Shown here: positions 61,201 to 63,602 of the stretch, piece by piece
Position numbering within the stretch: position 1 is the stretch's first letter
Layout: each line of letters begins with the position of its first letter
Origin: Rhabdornis inornatus
Taxonomy: Eukaryota > Chordata > Aves > Passeriformes > Rhabdornithidae
DNA: 64,000 bases
Direction: 5' to 3'
Assembly: GCA_013397075.1 (NCBI GenBank)
Contig: VWZS01006760.1
Coordinates: 1 to 64,000 of the forward strand
Notes under the pieces: model-generated
Database searches by the model: none
What the model was told of the DNA's origin: nothing
The model's input: the letters and a program-made list of their open reading frames with translations, nothing else
Translations under genes and position numbers: made by a program

Positions 61201-63602
61201 AAACCTTGATGCCACAGCACCACAGAAGTATTTCCTGGCCACAGGTACTTGGAGAGACACACAACAGAACAATTTTTCTCTAGCTACAAAAAAGCTCCTC
61301 TGCTCCCAGCCAAGTGTTCTCAGCGAGGCTCCAAGCCAAAAGCTCTCAGTGAGAGGGAATAGTTGCTGGATTTAACATAAATACAGCAGTGCCCAGGGTT
61401 TTTTGCTTTCCCCTGGCTGAAAAGGAGCAGGTTCTCTCTGCCAGCTTCCCCCCAGCACATCTCTGAGAAGTGGCAATCAATTTTTGCTGGCTTTATGGAA
61501 GCAGATGCAGCAGAGGCTGGTATTCTGGGCTCACAGATTGAACTGCTGCAGGCTGCATTTTGCATTTGTTTCTCATCCCCCACCACTGCAAGACCGAAAA
61601 TCACAGAGGGAAAAGAGCAGGTTTGGGTAAGGGAAACTGCCAGTTACCTTTCAGAACACAAAAAATGCAGGCTTGGCTCTGTATGTCCAATACCACAACT
61701 CCAAAGCCTGGGTTTTCCAAAATGCTACCATGATGGAAGCTAAATAGCCACTTTTTCAAGGATAAGCAATACAGGCACTTCTTGATAAAGAGAAGGGAGA
61801 GGTGCTGAGAACACTGTATCATCTATCCCTTCCTCAGCAGCCTGTGCAGATTCTGTTCCCTCTCAAAAATCCAGGACAATTCCATTAGAAGAGTCCAAAC
61901 CCAGTTTTCCTCACTTTTCTATCTCTAGTGCTTTGCATTTCCATTAGCATGCAGCAAGCAACAAGCTTTAAAACAAGAAGATGGCAAATGTGCCCAGGCA
62001 CTCCAGCACAATTAAACTGTGAAGCTATTTTCTTTTTTACTGGCATAAAGCATTAACTGGAGCACCCTGATAAAACCAAAGTTATACGACTGCAACAAGA
62101 AGAGCTACCAAAAAGAACGAGCAACCCACAGCTAAAGACTCCCAACCATGAAATGTAAATCCAGGGGAATGACAATATCCTGGAGAAAAAGGAATTTGTA
62201 GGCAAAATTACCAAATAAGCCAAGGCTATGCTAGTCTTTCCAAACAATTATTAACTGGCAGCCGTTCAGCCTCAGGTGAGCTTGTGGCATAACAGTGCAT
62301 GCACATTCTTTCTTCTTCCCACTCCCAAGAAACAACCAGCAGCCCATAAACTCCAAAACTCTGGCTAGGATTTAGAAAGGAGCAGTGGAAGGAAAAAGAA
62401 GAAGACAAAACACTTCCAAAACACTAACCCTGAGGAGAACTTATGCCAAAAGAAAGCTGTCATTTAAACCAGGGGGAGATTCCCTGCGGGGGTCAGATGG
62501 GTGCTGGGGAGGGAAGGCTGCAGGGGTTCCAGCAGGAGGCAAGGAGTGGCCTGGCTGTGTACCTGGCTGGCAGCGAGGACAGCAGTCTCCCTTGGCCTCC
62601 CGAGGCTGGCTGCCCCGCGGGCAGGGCGGGCAGGAGCGCTGGAAGCAAATCACCGCAGCATCCCGGCACTGGCATTCCCGGCACGGCCCCTCTGCCCAGC
62701 TCTCCCCGTTCTGCAGGACAAACACGGCTTCAGCAGCCAAGGAAAGAAAGCCTCGGCACCCAGGGCACCTGCCAGGCATGGAGATCTCCGGCTCAAACAG
62801 CACGGGCATGAAGGGGTCCACAGAAAAGAGCAGCAGGCATTTGAAATGATCACAAAGCTTTCCTGCCAGTTCCTATCCCAGAAGGGACAAAGCATTAACT
62901 GGAAAAAAACTCACACCTTAGTGTTTTACCTATCTGAGCAAAGAAAGGCTCAGCATCTAAAAAAAGCCCCAAACAATATTAAATTTCCCACTTCCCGTAT
63001 CTGTTAGCAAAAAGCAGCTATCAGCTCCAGTCCTCATCTGTGAGAGTAATGAAAAGTCCACTACTGGTATATTTAAACCGAGATAATCAATGTTTCCTTT
63101 CTCTTTAATTTCAGAGGGAAGTTCCTTGAAAATATTAATAATGGGCTCCTGTTGCAGTAAAGATTATAATCAGTGGGACACGTTGGCAGAAAGCTACACA
63201 CTGCCCCAGCTCTGTAGCTTCTACTTGATAGGATTAAAATCAACTATCTTTACGAAATGTGCAGGAAACCTCTGAGTAGGGATATTAAATATTAAAGGGA
63301 AATGATTGATTGAACTGCACAAAGGAGACCAAGGAAAACTGAAATTCTGCAGCAGATGCACACAAGAGTTTCTGCAAACAATATTAATGGATTATTTTTC
63401 TGCTACACTTGCAAATAATATCCTTCTCAGAAGCGGACAGGGAGAGCCAGCCCCTCCAAACCTCTGTAAGCAGAACTCACTATTCCCTGCTGCAAAGTAC
63501 AGGGATACTCACAGCTTTGGTATGTTCTTTGTAAATACAGTAACTATGGCTGGAGATACATTCAGGACAGCACTTCCCCTCTAAGTGAATTAATTCTTCA
63601 CC
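639..63602 (-). CDS. FRAS1: FRAS1, extracellular matrix protein, partial (64 3'-most exons)
   Basis: FRAS1 is a giant extracellular, membrane-anchored protein. With FREM1 and FREM2 it forms the Fraser complex, which ties embryonic epithelia to the underlying mesenchyme. The 64 exons described separately join in one frame of 3,663 residues with matching phase at every junction. The mammalian protein has about 4,000 residues, so only the first 330 or so (signal peptide and early VWC domains) are missing, beyond 64,000. The order is VWC end and VWC (residues 1-79 of the visible part), 14 furin-like repeats (80-758), 12 CSPG repeats (about 759-2217), five Calx-beta domains (about 2217-2822), C-terminal ectodomain, membrane helix (about 3557-3581), and a tail ending in TEV. 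FREM paralogues lack the furin-like array, so FRAS1 is the clear choice. The gene looks intact, with no frameshift or early stop. One intron uses a GC donor. Introns of 300-1,000 bp not listed separately hold nothing I recognise except one CR1 fragment at 18.9 kb. Confidence 0.97.
888..962 (-). other. FRAS1: FRAS1 transmembrane helix
   Basis: About 25 residues are hydrophobic (ALTLLLLLLFGICLL core) and are followed at once by RECRKVRRKR, a typical inside-positive stop-transfer. The edges are approximate. The six leucines are all CTG codons. Confidence 0.9.
909..926. repeat. (CAG)6 triplet repeat inside the membrane-helix codons
   Basis: Six perfect CAG units on the plus strand read as six CTG leucine codons on the minus strand. 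Length changes would lengthen or shorten the helix by whole residues. Confidence 0.9.
1638..1784 (-). CDS. FRAS1: FRAS1 window exon 63: C-terminal ectodomain
   Basis: There are 49 codons, phase 0 to 0, reading DRNQPEVTDKYFHDVPF to GFTLKVDALYK. The donor AAG|GTATGT and acceptor CTTGCAG are strong. The residues match the mammalian protein closely. Confidence 0.96.
2085..2290 (-). CDS. FRAS1: FRAS1 window exon 62: C-terminal ectodomain
   Basis: This exon runs from phase 1 to phase 0. It includes LEKVYLCTGKDGYVPFFDP and NEGPQYGCIQPNKFLKHRF, blocks shared with mammalian FRAS1. The donor is CTG|GTGAGT. Confidence 0.96.
2594..2760 (-). CDS. FRAS1: FRAS1 window exon 61: C-terminal ectodomain
   Basis: This exon runs from phase 2 to phase 1. 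It reads FLIPIAFQQTNRPVPVVYSL, then CNNEKVFLMDP and AEMDYKGAFSKG. The match to the mammalian protein is nearly exact. Confidence 0.96.
2868..2984 (-). CDS. FRAS1: FRAS1 window exon 60: C-terminal ectodomain
   Basis: This exon runs from phase 2 to phase 2 and encodes KDYSGEYTIFLIPCTVQPTQ to CTAHAPER. The donor is CG|GTAAGG, and the split codon gives the arginine that opens the next exon. Confidence 0.95.
3346..3505 (-). CDS. FRAS1: FRAS1 window exon 59: C-terminal ectodomain
   Basis: This exon runs from phase 1 to phase 2 and encodes LFVMEHHSLPDV, then GGIEFDLQLLWSAQTFDSP and RATSSYN. The splice sites are canonical. Confidence 0.95.
3660..3767 (-). CDS. FRAS1: FRAS1 window exon 58: C-terminal ectodomain
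   Basis: This exon runs from phase 1 to phase 1 and encodes IQTDSVLSARLQIIRIYIRE then GRLVIEFKTQAKFR. It matches the mammalian protein almost residue for residue. Confidence 0.95.
4043..4193 (-). CDS. FRAS1: FRAS1 window exon 57: C-terminal ectodomain
   Basis: This exon runs from phase 0 to phase 1. It encodes VRDSAQSFLTVHVPLYVSYI then GWASLEHHTEMEFSFFYD and TVLWRT. Confidence 0.95.
5187..5401 (-). CDS. FRAS1: FRAS1 window exon 56: C-terminal ectodomain
   Basis: This exon runs from phase 1 to phase 0. It encodes AGFLDEVTQDSSVLGPGYDR, LKSCIWTFDAYYDMTELID and CGGSVTADFQ. The acceptor is TCAG|AGGCAGGG; another AG four bases on would break the phase. Confidence 0.94.
6012..6172 (-). CDS. FRAS1: FRAS1 window exon 55: C-terminal ectodomain
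   Basis: This exon runs from phase 2 to phase 1 and encodes IHISVQIPHQDGMLPLIST, LHNLHFLLSESIYRHQHVC and LVTVRDLRGIS. Confidence 0.95.
6314..6546 (-). CDS. FRAS1: FRAS1 window exon 54: C-terminal ectodomain
   Basis: This exon runs from phase 0 to phase 2. It encodes VLDSIYFSRRFHVRCVAKAV, SNAVTIGTDSAICHTPVV and KYLDVKHKEHPN. Confidence 0.95.
6704..6979 (-). CDS. FRAS1: FRAS1 window exon 53: C-terminal ectodomain
   Basis: There are 92 codons, phase 0 to 0. They include VVTLADYDRVEEVTKEG, GYPLVCVTPCDPHFPKYT and TITDNTPFTSVNHR. This is the first exon after the last Calx-beta domain. Confidence 0.95.
7142..7329 (-). CDS. FRAS1: FRAS1 window exon 52: second half of Calx-beta domain 5
   Basis: This exon runs from phase 1 to phase 0. 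It encodes FKVEIMSNEDREWHESFSLV, with the acidic loop NEDREWHESF, then TATVTILDQEAAGSLILP. The loop is the expected calcium-binding face of a Calx-beta fold. Confidence 0.95.
7946..8146 (-). CDS. FRAS1: FRAS1 window exon 51: first half of Calx-beta domain 5
   Basis: This exon runs from phase 1 to phase 1 and encodes TIEFEEAAYQVREPPGPEG, VVRRGDQNRTSRVRCSTRDG and LDYYPKSRMLKFSP. The motif of a strand, a positive patch and DYYP is typical of Calx-beta. Confidence 0.95.
8662..8818 (-). CDS. FRAS1: FRAS1 window exon 50: second half of Calx-beta domain 4
   Basis: This exon runs from phase 0 to phase 1. It encodes VKNCSVRISDDSAFEPEEQF and ATITVTNDED, the acidic loop and final strand of the domain. 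It was found by splice sites and phase because its own open frame is short. Confidence 0.94.
9276..9481 (-). CDS. FRAS1: FRAS1 window exon 49: first half of Calx-beta domain 4
   Basis: This exon runs from phase 1 to phase 0 and encodes PSMQFTKDTYRAKEKEGTL, FRTGDLSYESSVRCYTRS and SRITFLKGEK. Confidence 0.95.
9577..9724 (-). CDS. FRAS1: FRAS1 window exon 48: second half of Calx-beta domain 3
   Basis: This exon runs from phase 0 to phase 1 and encodes FCPLTILDDAQYPVIEGLET then FQAIVAINDILQD. The intron that follows (9482-9576) is only 95 bp. Confidence 0.95.
10088..10248 (-). CDS. FRAS1: FRAS1 window exon 47: first half of Calx-beta domain 3
   Basis: This exon runs from phase 1 to phase 0 and encodes HIEIPVLRQGPDLSTPTSV, WCATRTSDPPSASPGVDYVP and RKIEFRPGKTEE. 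Confidence 0.95.
10478..10822 (-). CDS. FRAS1: FRAS1 window exon 46: Calx-beta domain 2 and start of domain 3
   Basis: At 345 nt this is the largest internal exon in the window, phase 1 to 1. It includes AICYTIPKSARGSSLYMLES, the acidic loop DDSEYEEEEEFEVVLADASD, and GNATFTVSEAA, which starts the next domain. Confidence 0.96.
11376..11622 (-). CDS. FRAS1: FRAS1 window exon 45: end of Calx-beta domain 1 and start of domain 2
   Basis: This exon runs from phase 0 to phase 1. It has the acidic loop NDDDVFEGTESFSVELS, then TRATVTITDPEDEPTLQFD and FHVSESAGFLSAPVQRK. Confidence 0.96.
11822..11984 (-). CDS. FRAS1: FRAS1 window exon 44: first half of Calx-beta domain 1
   Basis: This exon runs from phase 2 to phase 0 and encodes YTVRESAGSVSVTVRRVGNL, SIVLCHTEQGTA and QQDYVEYAGQ. 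Confidence 0.95.
12239..12398 (-). CDS. FRAS1: FRAS1 window exon 43: end of CSPG repeat 12
   Basis: This exon runs from phase 1 to phase 2. It encodes DVNQGLIRYVMHEEK, DSFQFLVKDSKPNVVSG and the link to the first Calx-beta domain (VQWSLLSFTHT). Confidence 0.94.
12880..13030 (-). CDS. FRAS1: FRAS1 window exon 42: middle of CSPG repeat 12
   Basis: This exon runs from phase 0 to phase 1 and encodes ATNLITKKELLTTDPDTDDK, LIYEITTGPRNGHVENKL and VTTFTQ. Confidence 0.95.
13031..14048. other. Intron, 1.0 kb, nothing recognised
   Basis: No repeat family, coding frame or RNA gene was recognised in this intron. Confidence 0.6.
14049..14162 (-). CDS. FRAS1: FRAS1 window exon 41: start of CSPG repeat 12
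   Basis: There are 38 codons, phase 0 to 0, encoding VVTAAPQRFQVDILPVDDGT and VVTNLGLQWLEYTDGQ. Confidence 0.95.
14199..14260. repeat. 31-bp tandem duplication in an intron
   Basis: Two adjacent 31-bp units, each starting CAGGGTCTC and containing CCATCACCTCAC or CCATCACCTCAC-like sequence, differ at only a few positions. They lie just upstream of window exon 41 in the gene. Confidence 0.85.
14436..14663 (-). CDS. FRAS1: FRAS1 window exon 40: second half of CSPG repeat 11
   Basis: There are 76 codons, phase 0 to 0, with VESITFRVVQAPRHGLLERS, TFTMGDIQQHRVTYSH and DRFTFTVTDGTNALFVV. It is GC-rich. Confidence 0.95.
15211..15351 (-). CDS. FRAS1: FRAS1 window exon 39: first half of CSPG repeat 11
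   Basis: There are 47 codons, phase 0 to 0, encoding VSQTFDITINPVDDSLPIVQ and KTITEFELKATDADTE. Confidence 0.95.
15914..16038 (-). CDS. FRAS1: FRAS1 window exon 38: second half of CSPG repeat 10
   Basis: This exon runs from phase 1 to phase 0 and encodes TRISSFSQADLASGSIQYIH and DAFTFSVSDGRNE. Confidence 0.94.
16039..17887. other. Intron, 1.85 kb, AT-rich
   Basis: From about 16.5 to 17.3 kb the sequence is AT-rich, has no repeat family I recognise, and has several TAAT-type homeodomain cores. It could be conserved non-coding DNA, which the single sequence cannot show. No coding frame fits. Confidence 0.4.
17888..18067 (-). CDS. FRAS1: FRAS1 window exon 37: first half of CSPG repeat 10
   Basis: This exon runs from phase 1 to phase 1 and encodes DRLPPSIITNKGLVLDENSA, TTLQLSATDQDS and QPQLGHLEHMASP. 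Confidence 0.95.
18488..18607 (-). CDS. FRAS1: FRAS1 window exon 36: end of CSPG repeat 9
   Basis: This exon runs from phase 1 to phase 1 and encodes HVVYSHRKGDPSGNFPFTFD and ADGNKLTDQVFYIHVI. Confidence 0.93.
18889..18985 (-). mobile_element. CR1 LINE 3' fragment
   Basis: The sequence starts with CACAGAATCATGGAA and continues with GGTCCAACTCCTTGCTCC and CACAGGACTACC. This is the reverse complement of an avian CR1 3' end, in the subfamily that reads GGACCCA and TCCAACTCC. It is truncated, as most CR1 copies are. Confidence 0.85.
19026..19214 (-). CDS. FRAS1: FRAS1 window exon 35: middle of CSPG repeat 9
   Basis: This exon runs from phase 1 to phase 1 and encodes ARLTAQHLKAAAAHSGDTAI and PLKSFTQADINK. 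A second AG nine bases inside (TGCAG) would also keep phase, so the start could be three codons shorter. Confidence 0.9.
19329..19592 (-). CDS. FRAS1: FRAS1 window exon 34: end of CSPG repeat 8 and start of repeat 9
   Basis: This exon runs from phase 1 to phase 1. It has SFTYQDILDELIVYTRSG, DELGFSLTDGLYTQAGRLEF and PTVAVNRDLQLPA. Confidence 0.95.
19915..20068 (-). CDS. FRAS1: FRAS1 window exon 33: first half of CSPG repeat 8
   Basis: This exon runs from phase 0 to phase 1 and encodes RQNDEPPRMVLEPVRVQEG and SLSLQDLDTQSSELVIVVSH. Confidence 0.95.
20376..20572 (-). CDS. FRAS1: FRAS1 window exon 32: second half of CSPG repeat 7
   Basis: This exon runs from phase 1 to phase 0 and encodes ESFGPQSESAGTTDASFSLQ, SIYYFQSVHESIEPTSDVFS and FYVSDGFSQSEV. 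Confidence 0.95.
20886..21021 (-). CDS. FRAS1: FRAS1 window exon 31: first half of CSPG repeat 7
   Basis: This exon runs from phase 0 to phase 1 and encodes VDEGGRVLLLAHHHFTADYD and LPVYGYIENTRT. Confidence 0.95.
21703..21865 (-). CDS. FRAS1: FRAS1 window exon 30: end of CSPG repeat 6 and start of repeat 7
   Basis: This exon runs from phase 2 to phase 0. It encodes YSTTFETSNQPITDIFHFSV, NRLDRQMFTITIT and MAFADHVT. Confidence 0.93.
22053..22192 (-). CDS. FRAS1: FRAS1 window exon 29: middle of CSPG repeat 6
   Basis: This exon runs from phase 0 to phase 2 and encodes DNNSPDSEIRIQLISLPAYG and VYNFTMEDINNQRI. The donor AG|GTAGCA is the weakest GT donor in the gene. Confidence 0.92.
22193..23372. 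other. Intron, 1.2 kb, nothing recognised
   Basis: There is an A-run at about 22774-22787. No coding frame or clear repeat family was recognised. Confidence 0.6.
23373..23620 (-). CDS. FRAS1: FRAS1 window exon 28: end of CSPG repeat 5 and start of repeat 6
   Basis: This exon runs from phase 1 to phase 0 and encodes DTFTYEDVTRNALQYVHDGS, EDSMEISVTDGVTTVSTV and VTLSRQHLAYT. The acceptor is GGGAAG. Confidence 0.94.
24004..24129 (-). CDS. FRAS1: FRAS1 window exon 27: middle of CSPG repeat 5
   Basis: This exon runs from phase 1 to phase 1 and encodes IQLAVSDTDTAPEGLFFELV and HHGIVLKYSADVQELMRA. Confidence 0.94.
24381..24512 (-). CDS. FRAS1: FRAS1 window exon 26: end of CSPG repeat 4 and start of repeat 5
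   Basis: This exon runs from phase 1 to phase 1. It encodes SGGEHTTPEMVFVIHLLSAE and PVFQIAAPFLEVSQGGRATI. Confidence 0.94.
25140..25172 (-). CDS. FRAS1: FRAS1 window exon 25: 33-nt microexon in CSPG repeat 4
   Basis: The exon has 33 nt, phase 1 to 1, and encodes LPESVNFRFT plus split codons at both ends. The acceptor is TGCCAG and the donor is CAG|GTATGT. The residues continue the mammalian series (AFSFAGLPES). Confidence 0.92.
25361..25498 (-). CDS. FRAS1: FRAS1 window exon 24: middle of CSPG repeat 4
   Basis: This exon runs from phase 1 to phase 1 and encodes IVEHRDRPLSPARYFTQADI, GRIAYRPPTAAPHLREIM and AFSFA. Confidence 0.95.
25953..26067 (-). CDS. FRAS1: FRAS1 window exon 23: start of CSPG repeat 4, GC donor
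   Basis: This exon runs from phase 0 to phase 1 and encodes VLEDRVTVIEPHHLSFVDPE, KILYNVTVPLLPGQ. The donor is AAG|GCAAGT (GC at 25952-25951), the usual form of a GC-AG intron. The nearest GT, four bases later, would shift the frame. Confidence 0.92.
26068..27868. other. Intron, 1.8 kb
   Basis: It holds a 10-bp inverted repeat at 26749-26775, listed separately. No coding frame or repeat family was recognised; much of the sequence is AT-rich. Confidence 0.5.
26749..26775. repeat. 10-bp perfect inverted repeat
   Basis: AAAGGTTACC and GGTAACCTTT are separated by 7 nt. A further AAGGTTAAC follows at once. It could be a palindromic factor-binding site or chance. Confidence 0.6.
27869..27985 (-). 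CDS. FRAS1: FRAS1 window exon 22: end of CSPG repeat 3
   Basis: There are 39 codons, phase 0 to 0, encoding VSSSASPQTSLESHVFNVAV and LPQTPKAPQLSLGSSLHMA. Confidence 0.94.
27986..29305. other. Intron, 1.3 kb, nothing recognised
   Basis: No coding frame, RNA gene or clear repeat was recognised. Confidence 0.6.
29306..29484 (-). CDS. FRAS1: FRAS1 window exon 21: middle of CSPG repeat 3
   Basis: This exon runs from phase 1 to phase 0 and encodes EVVLLMPMPADGPADS, TTSFTQQDISDGIVWYRHSG and SDSFQFQ. Confidence 0.95.
29485..31245. other. Intron, 1.76 kb, contains a perfect 30-bp inverted repeat
   Basis: The hairpin at 30032-30104 is listed separately. The rest is AT-rich without a recognised element. 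Confidence 0.6.
30032..30104. repeat. Perfect 30-bp inverted repeat with 13-nt spacer
   Basis: The left arm (30032-30061) starts ACATTTCTCTCTC and ends TTTTTTCCCTCC. The right arm (30075-30104) is its exact reverse complement over all 30 bases. Three more T:A pairs can form inside the spacer (30063-30065 with 30071-30073). The sequence lies in an intron and could fold in transcripts of either strand. Confidence 0.95.
31246..31399 (-). CDS. FRAS1: FRAS1 window exon 20: start of CSPG repeat 3
   Basis: This exon runs from phase 0 to phase 1 and encodes SARSPRLVTNSLVWVPQGGM and DSDITYTITKEQPRH. Confidence 0.94.
31400..33755. other. Intron, 2.4 kb
   Basis: A 14-base T run lies at 31749-31762. 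No coding frame or named repeat was recognised, though the 31.5-32.7 kb part has a texture that could be an old transposon. Confidence 0.4.
33756..34070 (-). CDS. FRAS1: FRAS1 window exon 19: CSPG repeat 2
   Basis: There are 105 codons, phase 0 to 0. They hold most of one repeat: APYVFRNEPLLVGRGETGTV, DSDNPEDVVLMVLEAPRHG, LRYAHDGSDS and TALLQVSDGYHFQNILLHI. Confidence 0.95.
34071..35721. other. Intron, 1.65 kb, nothing recognised
   Basis: No coding frame, RNA gene or clear repeat was recognised. Confidence 0.6.
35722..35806 (-). CDS. FRAS1: FRAS1 window exon 18: end of CSPG repeat 1
   Basis: This 85-nt exon runs from phase 2 to phase 0 and encodes KGQFTLKVSDQESFS and EVINIQAFSTQ. It is too short to stand out as an open frame and was placed by phase and by the conserved AFSTQ/APYV junction. 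Confidence 0.93.
35807..37039. other. Intron, 1.2 kb, nothing recognised
   Basis: No coding frame, RNA gene or clear repeat was recognised. Confidence 0.6.
37040..37310 (-). CDS. FRAS1: FRAS1 window exon 17: CSPG repeat 1
   Basis: This exon runs from phase 1 to phase 2. It encodes SRHPWSSRVSSTLRVGIGG, VQPLDLSLLGV, FRVDSIPSTGRLVTLLDGRE and ERRVRFVHSREEP. This is the change from cysteine-rich repeats to the CSPG array. Confidence 0.94.
37602..37745 (-). CDS. FRAS1: FRAS1 window exon 16: furin-like repeat 14
   Basis: This exon runs from phase 1 to phase 1, with CPPGCLECASGSLCHLC and VCVSACGQGFYGN. It is the last repeat of the array. Confidence 0.94.
37967..38107 (-). CDS. FRAS1: FRAS1 window exon 15: furin-like repeat 13
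   Basis: This exon runs from phase 1 to phase 1, with CDQPCLQCHQADKCSLC and LCVPKCGQRYFADEA. Confidence 0.94.
38197..38337 (-). CDS. FRAS1: FRAS1 window exon 14: furin-like repeat 12
   Basis: This exon runs from phase 1 to phase 1, with CDWSCNACKGPQRTDCLQC and ACVEECPPAFYRES. The intron after it is only 89 bp. Confidence 0.94.
38972..39118 (-). CDS. FRAS1: FRAS1 window exon 13: furin-like repeat 11
   Basis: This exon runs from phase 1 to phase 1, with CSSQCRSCDSAAGCTSC, LLFGECQYQSC and QQYYLDFSSNTC. These residues are nearly the same in mammals. Confidence 0.95.
39119..41941. other. Intron, 2.8 kb, nothing recognised
   Basis: An A-run lies at about 40577-40592. No coding frame, RNA gene or named repeat was recognised. 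Confidence 0.5.
41942..42088 (-). CDS. FRAS1: FRAS1 window exon 12: furin-like repeat 10
   Basis: This exon runs from phase 1 to phase 1, with CHPSCRSCTGEGPFSCSSC, LVLSHTGACAPLC and GYYRDARQTC. Confidence 0.95.
42089..43675. other. Intron, 1.6 kb, nothing recognised
   Basis: No coding frame, RNA gene or named repeat was recognised. Confidence 0.5.
43676..43828 (-). CDS. FRAS1: FRAS1 window exon 11: furin-like repeat 9
   Basis: This 153-nt exon runs from phase 1 to phase 1, with CHPLCQQCVANLRDTGSVC, LLLGDLCLPHCPPGHYA and GACK. Confidence 0.95.
47307..47346. repeat. 20-bp tandem duplication
   Basis: Two adjacent units both start GATCAACAGGGAA and diverge slightly at their ends. Confidence 0.75.
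47800..48250. promoter_or_regulatory. Candidate conserved non-coding element
   Basis: This AT-rich stretch has no repeat signature. It carries an octamer ATGCAAAT at 48082-48089, a homeodomain palindrome TAATTAAT at 48155-48162, and a short stem-loop at 48178-48203 (11 pairs with one G-U, 4-nt loop). The motif cluster and texture resemble developmental enhancers, but conservation cannot be seen from one sequence. Confidence 0.3.
49139..49282 (-). CDS. FRAS1: FRAS1 window exon 10: furin-like repeat 8
   Basis: This exon runs from phase 1 to phase 1, with CHPSCKTCHGPSDWECSTC, KCRTGCEEEQYLNLVGYCV. The EEQ-LNLVGYC block is shared with mammals. Confidence 0.94.
49283..50540. other. Intron, 1.26 kb, nothing recognised
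   Basis: No coding frame, RNA gene or named repeat was recognised. Confidence 0.5.
50541..50681 (-). CDS. FRAS1: FRAS1 window exon 9: furin-like repeat 7
   Basis: This exon runs from phase 1 to phase 1, with CHSSCAGCVGNSSQDCTAC, HVLLEGRCLPACPEGLFSHG. Confidence 0.94.
50682..52500. other. Intron, 1.8 kb, contains a CR1 3' end
   Basis: A CR1 fragment lies at 51424-51466. The rest holds no recognised feature. Confidence 0.6.
51424..51466 (+). mobile_element. CR1 LINE 3' end, very short
   Basis: GATCTTTAAGGTCCCTTCC followed by AACCCAGGCCATTCTATGA is the well-known CR1 3' terminus in plus orientation. Confidence 0.85.
52501..52674 (-). CDS. FRAS1: FRAS1 window exon 8: furin-like repeat 6, long form
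   Basis: This 174-nt exon runs from phase 1 to phase 1, with CHPSCRSCAGPGAARCLQC, then REPEDVLQPHLSGEGALHG, CLPACPSQFHVDSTGVC. It is about ten codons longer than its neighbours. The mammalian repeat at this place also carries an insertion. Confidence 0.93.
53391..53531 (-). CDS. FRAS1: FRAS1 window exon 7: furin-like repeat 5
   Basis: This exon runs from phase 1 to phase 1, with CHASCSTCQGPLATHCTSC, ALRQGHCLESCGEGFYQDHN. Confidence 0.95.
53946..54086 (-). CDS. FRAS1: FRAS1 window exon 6: furin-like repeat 4
   Basis: This exon runs from phase 1 to phase 1, with CGQFCERCSPEAGRCVSC, LLHEGKCIPQCPDGHFPSG. Confidence 0.93.
54087..55386. other. Intron, 1.3 kb, nothing recognised
   Basis: No coding frame, RNA gene or named repeat was recognised. 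Confidence 0.5.
55387..55530 (-). CDS. FRAS1: FRAS1 window exon 5: furin-like repeat 3
   Basis: This exon runs from phase 1 to phase 1, with CHESCSSCWGAAESHCLSC, VLQEGLCLASCGQGFYPKDG. Confidence 0.94.
56421..56435. repeat. (ATT)5 microsatellite
   Basis: Five perfect ATT units. Confidence 0.9.
57372..57523 (+). mobile_element. CR1 LINE 3' fragment
   Basis: CCATCCCTGGAAGTGTCCAA, GGCCAGGCTGGATGGAGCT, GAGCAACCTGGGATAG and CTCTTCCAACCCAAACTCTT follow the avian CR1 3' end in order and in plus orientation. The left end is approximate. Confidence 0.9.
60224..60358 (-). CDS. FRAS1: FRAS1 window exon 4: furin-like repeat 2
   Basis: This is the shortest repeat exon (135 nt), phase 1 to 1, with CNETCSACTNGFECSSCQ, LLLQDGQCVTSCGRGYVQDQ. 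The acceptor is TGGAAG. Confidence 0.93.
60636..60779 (-). CDS. FRAS1: FRAS1 window exon 3: furin-like repeat 1
   Basis: This exon runs from phase 1 to phase 1, with ECHPDCVSCSQGSEHCDSC, WLQDGRCVEMCEQGFYQHGG. The acceptor CCAG is followed by GTGAGTGCC. Confidence 0.94.
60780..62562. other. Intron, 1.8 kb, nothing recognised
   Basis: No coding frame, RNA gene or named repeat was recognised. Confidence 0.5.
62563..62710 (-). CDS. FRAS1: FRAS1 window exon 2: VWC domain
   Basis: This exon runs from phase 0 to phase 1. It holds the conserved WCxxCxC-type core as GESWAEGPCRECQCRDA, then CFQRSCPPCPRG and CCPRC, which define a von Willebrand type C domain. The acceptor TTTGTCCTGCAG has a good pyrimidine tract. 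Confidence 0.95.
62711..63512. other. Intron, 0.8 kb
   Basis: It separates the two visible VWC exons. No coding exon was found for the linker that is longer in mammals. Confidence 0.5.
63513..63602 (-). CDS. FRAS1: FRAS1 window exon 1: C-terminal end of the preceding VWC domain
   Basis: There are 30 codons, phase 0 to 0, encoding GEELIHLEGKCCPECISS and SYCIYKEHTKA. The CCPEC motif closes a VWC domain. The earlier exons lie beyond the window. Confidence 0.95.

Noticed and set aside
62930..62956. Candidate 27-nt exon on the minus strand between the VWC exons
   Set aside because: It has a good acceptor (TTTTTTTAG) and a GTAAAA donor, but in the required phase it ends in an in-frame TAG, so including it would truncate the protein.
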